From contig CAUJFM010000275.1 in NCBI GenBank assembly GCA_963169595.1, positions 1-16,047 of the forward strand: a stretch of 16,047 bases of DNA, in the 5' to 3' direction. The position numbers were made by a program, and so were the translations under genes. Source of the stretch: Bacteroidota bacterium (lineage in GTDB: Bacteria; Bacteroidota; Bacteroidia; Flavobacteriales_F; PHOS-HE28). This document shows positions 14,827 to 16,047 of the stretch, in pieces. The notes under the pieces were generated by a model, which was given only the letters and a program-made list of their open reading frames with translations, ran no database searches and was not told where the DNA came from. How positions within the stretch are numbered: position 1 is the stretch's first letter; the number at the start of each line of letters is the position of its first letter.

Positions 14827-15261
14827 CTAACGATCGTCCTTGATCGGTCGTCGGAGTTCCAACCGGAACGCATTGGGGCGTATCCAGGTCTGCGGGCCCA
14901 CCGGCACCAGGTCGGCTGCCGCTGGGTCCCCGATGTGGAGATACTGGTCCTTATACACCCACAGGTCGTAGCTCACGGTGTTGGAAGGCGCCGATCGCCG
15001 GAACACGCGGGCCATTTCCAACCCGTCCACCTCGATGGGCATGCGGGGCTGGATGAGGATGATGTCCATGGCCAGCACCCGGTGCCGCTTGTCGATCCGC
15101 AGGAAACCGCCCTCGTAAACCAGTTGCCAATCCGTGGGCAGCACGCGCATGAAGGCCCGGTCGTTGGCCATCACGAAGATGTACTCCTGGGTGTTCACCG
15201 GGCTTCCGGTGTCGGCCATGGCCGCACAACCGGTGAGCAACAGGGCGAACAGCCAACGCAT
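14827..15261 (-). CDS. Small predicted lipoprotein of unknown function
   Basis: 144 residues from the ATG at 15261. I chose this start because it gives a short lipoprotein signal peptide, MRWLFALLLTGC, with lipobox LTGC (Cys12); a start 12 codons upstream (TTG at 15297) would bury it. The mature part has no domain I recognise. It contains several beta-strand-like segments (EYIFVMAND, WQLVYEGGFLRID, LAMDIILIQPRMPIEV, YDLWVYKDQYLHIG) and ends with a basic tail. Expected to be anchored to a membrane after Cys lipidation, in Bacteroidota often the outer membrane. It lies 84 bp after nth and 51 bp before the acyltransferase on the same strand, so it could be in one transcript with either. Confidence 0.75.
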   Translation of the reverse strand: MRWLFALLLTGCAAMADTGSPVNTQEYIFVMANDRAFMRVLPTDWQLVYEGGFLRIDKRHRVLAMDIILIQPRMPIEVDGLEMARVFRRSAPSNTVSYDLWVYKDQYLHIGDPAAADLVPVGPQTWIRPNAFRLELRRPIKDDR

Positions 15262-15266
15262 GGCAA

Positions 15267-15273
15267 CAAGATA
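15267..15273 (-). promoter_or_regulatory. Possible -7 promoter box of the lipoprotein gene
   Basis: On the - strand TATCTTG lies 5 nt before the ATG at 15261, the same heptamer and nearly the same spacing as upstream of the third surface-protein gene. No convincing TTG -33 element; CTG 18 nt upstream is the closest. If used, the transcript would be leaderless, which also supports the chosen start codon. Confidence 0.3.
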
Positions 15274-15345
15274 CCGTGTCCAGGCGCGTTCCAGCACGCT
15301 CAGGACGATGTGCCCGATCCCGTGGTGGCGGATGGTCGATCGAGG

Positions 15346-15981
15346 CTACTTGAACAGCTCCTTCCGCCCGATCACGCTGCAGATGGGGCACTTGCGCGGG
15401 TCATGGCCTTTGGCCGGGCAGTGTTCGCGCCCGAAGTAGATGATGCGCAGGTGCAGATCGTTCCATTCCTCCTTGGGAAAGAGCTTCTTCAGGTCGGCCT
15501 CGGTGTGCTCCACGCTTTTGCCCGTGCTCAGCGTCCAGCGCCAGGCCAGGCGGTGGATGTGGGTGTCCACGGGGAAGGCCGGCACTCCGAAGGCCTGGGC
15601 CATCACCACGCTGGCGGTCTTGTGGCCCACGCCGGGAAGTGCCTCCAAGGCGCTGAACGTCCTGGGTACCTGGCCGCCGTGTTCCTCCACGATGATCTTG
15701 GAGAGACCGTGGATGCCCTTGCTCTTCATGGGCGACAATCCGCATGGCCGGATGATGTCCTGGATCTGCTCCACGCTCAGCTTCACCATCTGCTGCGGCG
15801 TGCGCGCCTTGGCGAACAGCAGCGGCGTGATCTCGTTCACCTTTTTGTCCGTGCACTGCGCGCTCAGCACCACGGCCACCAGCAGCGTGTAGGGATCCTC
15901 GTGGTCGAGGGGGATGGATGTGCGCGGGTAGAGCTCGGCGAGCGTGGCGGAGACGAAGGCGGCTTTGTCCTTGCGCGTCAT
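15346..15981 (-). CDS. nth: Endonuclease III (DNA glycosylase / AP lyase)
   Basis: 211 residues, the normal length (E. coli Nth is 211). Base-excision repair enzyme that removes oxidised pyrimidines and nicks at abasic sites. Visible: LLVAVVLSAQCTDKKVN (33-49), helix-hairpin-helix LPGVGHKTA with the catalytic lysine K121, and FPVDTHIHR with catalytic D139. The C-terminus normally carries four Cys binding a [4Fe-4S] cluster as C-X6-C-X2-C-X5-C. Here only C188, C198 and C201 are present (C-X9-C-X2-C), and the tail SVIGRKELFK has no fourth Cys, so cluster binding is altered or absent. The ATG at 15979-15981 is the only sensible start. Probably the first gene of the leftward cluster; its promoter would lie in 15982-16047. 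Confidence 0.95.
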   Translation of the reverse strand: MTRKDKAAFVSATLAELYPRTSIPLDHEDPYTLLVAVVLSAQCTDKKVNEITPLLFAKARTPQQMVKLSVEQIQDIIRPCGLSPMKSKGIHGLSKIIVEEHGGQVPRTFSALEALPGVGHKTASVVMAQAFGVPAFPVDTHIHRLAWRWTLSTGKSVEHTEADLKKLFPKEEWNDLHLRIIYFGREHCPAKGHDPRKCPICSVIGRKELFK

Positions 15982-16047
15982 CTCACCACGTGAACGTATA
16001 AGGCCGCGATCCCTGGATGAAAGTATGCGATCGCGTAGGCAGCTTCT
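15982..16047. other. Upstream region of nth, truncated by the window end
   Basis: 66 bp with no ORF. On the - strand it should contain the nth promoter; TACTTTC and TACGTTCA are loose matches to the -7 consensus and neither is convincing. Confidence 0.3.

Noticed and set aside
14803..15993. + strand open frame of about 390 codons opposite the lipoprotein and nth genes
   Set aside because: Antisense to nth, which has intact catalytic motifs; the product resembles no family.
15982..16047. Promoter for nth
   Set aside because: TACTTTC and TACGTTCA only loosely match the consensus, and the region is cut by the window end, so no site is called.

Overview
The window reads as a chromosomal segment of a GC-rich member of the Bacteroidota, most likely an uncultured Flavobacteriales-type lineage. 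Support comes from three large secreted proteins ending in the gliding-motility-associated (type B) C-terminal sorting domain used by the type IX secretion system, from a promoter of the Bacteroidota TTG / TAnnTTTG type (11705-11735), and from generally poor Shine-Dalgarno sequences. The taxonomic call is an inference from these traits. I see no rRNA, tRNA, CRISPR array, insertion sequence or phage gene.

Left half (2-8827, + strand): a tandem array of three paralogous surface proteins of about 1,100 residues. The first lacks its 5' end. The other two show the full plan: signal peptide, His-rich mature N-terminus, conserved N-terminal domain, a long run of SBBP-type beta-propeller-like repeats, an invariant HVDGGTSRFDK motif, two PKD domains, two Ig-like 'WSTG' modules and a C-terminal sorting domain. 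Genes 1 and 2 are 37 bp apart and probably co-transcribed. A strong hairpin with a C(UUCG)G loop separates gene 2 from gene 3.

Middle (8824-12893): uvrA on the - strand, whose stop codon overlaps that of the third surface protein by 4 bp. Upstream of it, on the + strand, are a well-formed promoter, a leader of about 190 nt, an ECF-type sigma factor gene with its own terminator, a tiny ORF of about 40 codons, and a perfect 16-bp inverted repeat that can terminate transcription from both sides.

Right part (12908-15981, - strand): read in the direction of transcription, an endonuclease III gene (nth), a small lipoprotein of unknown function, an LpxL/HtrB-type acyltransferase and a membrane fatty-acid desaturase. 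The last two are 2 bp apart and form a plausible lipid-modification pair. nth and uvrA are DNA-repair genes, but nothing in the sequence links them functionally here.

I did not find a clearly new multi-gene system. The most unusual points are the His-rich N-termini and motif conservation of the surface array, the different C-terminal domain of gene 1, the three-cysteine tail of the endonuclease III, the half-missing first zinc module of UvrA, the sigma factor paired with a micro-ORF instead of an anti-sigma gene, and promoter-like boxes a few bases from several start codons.
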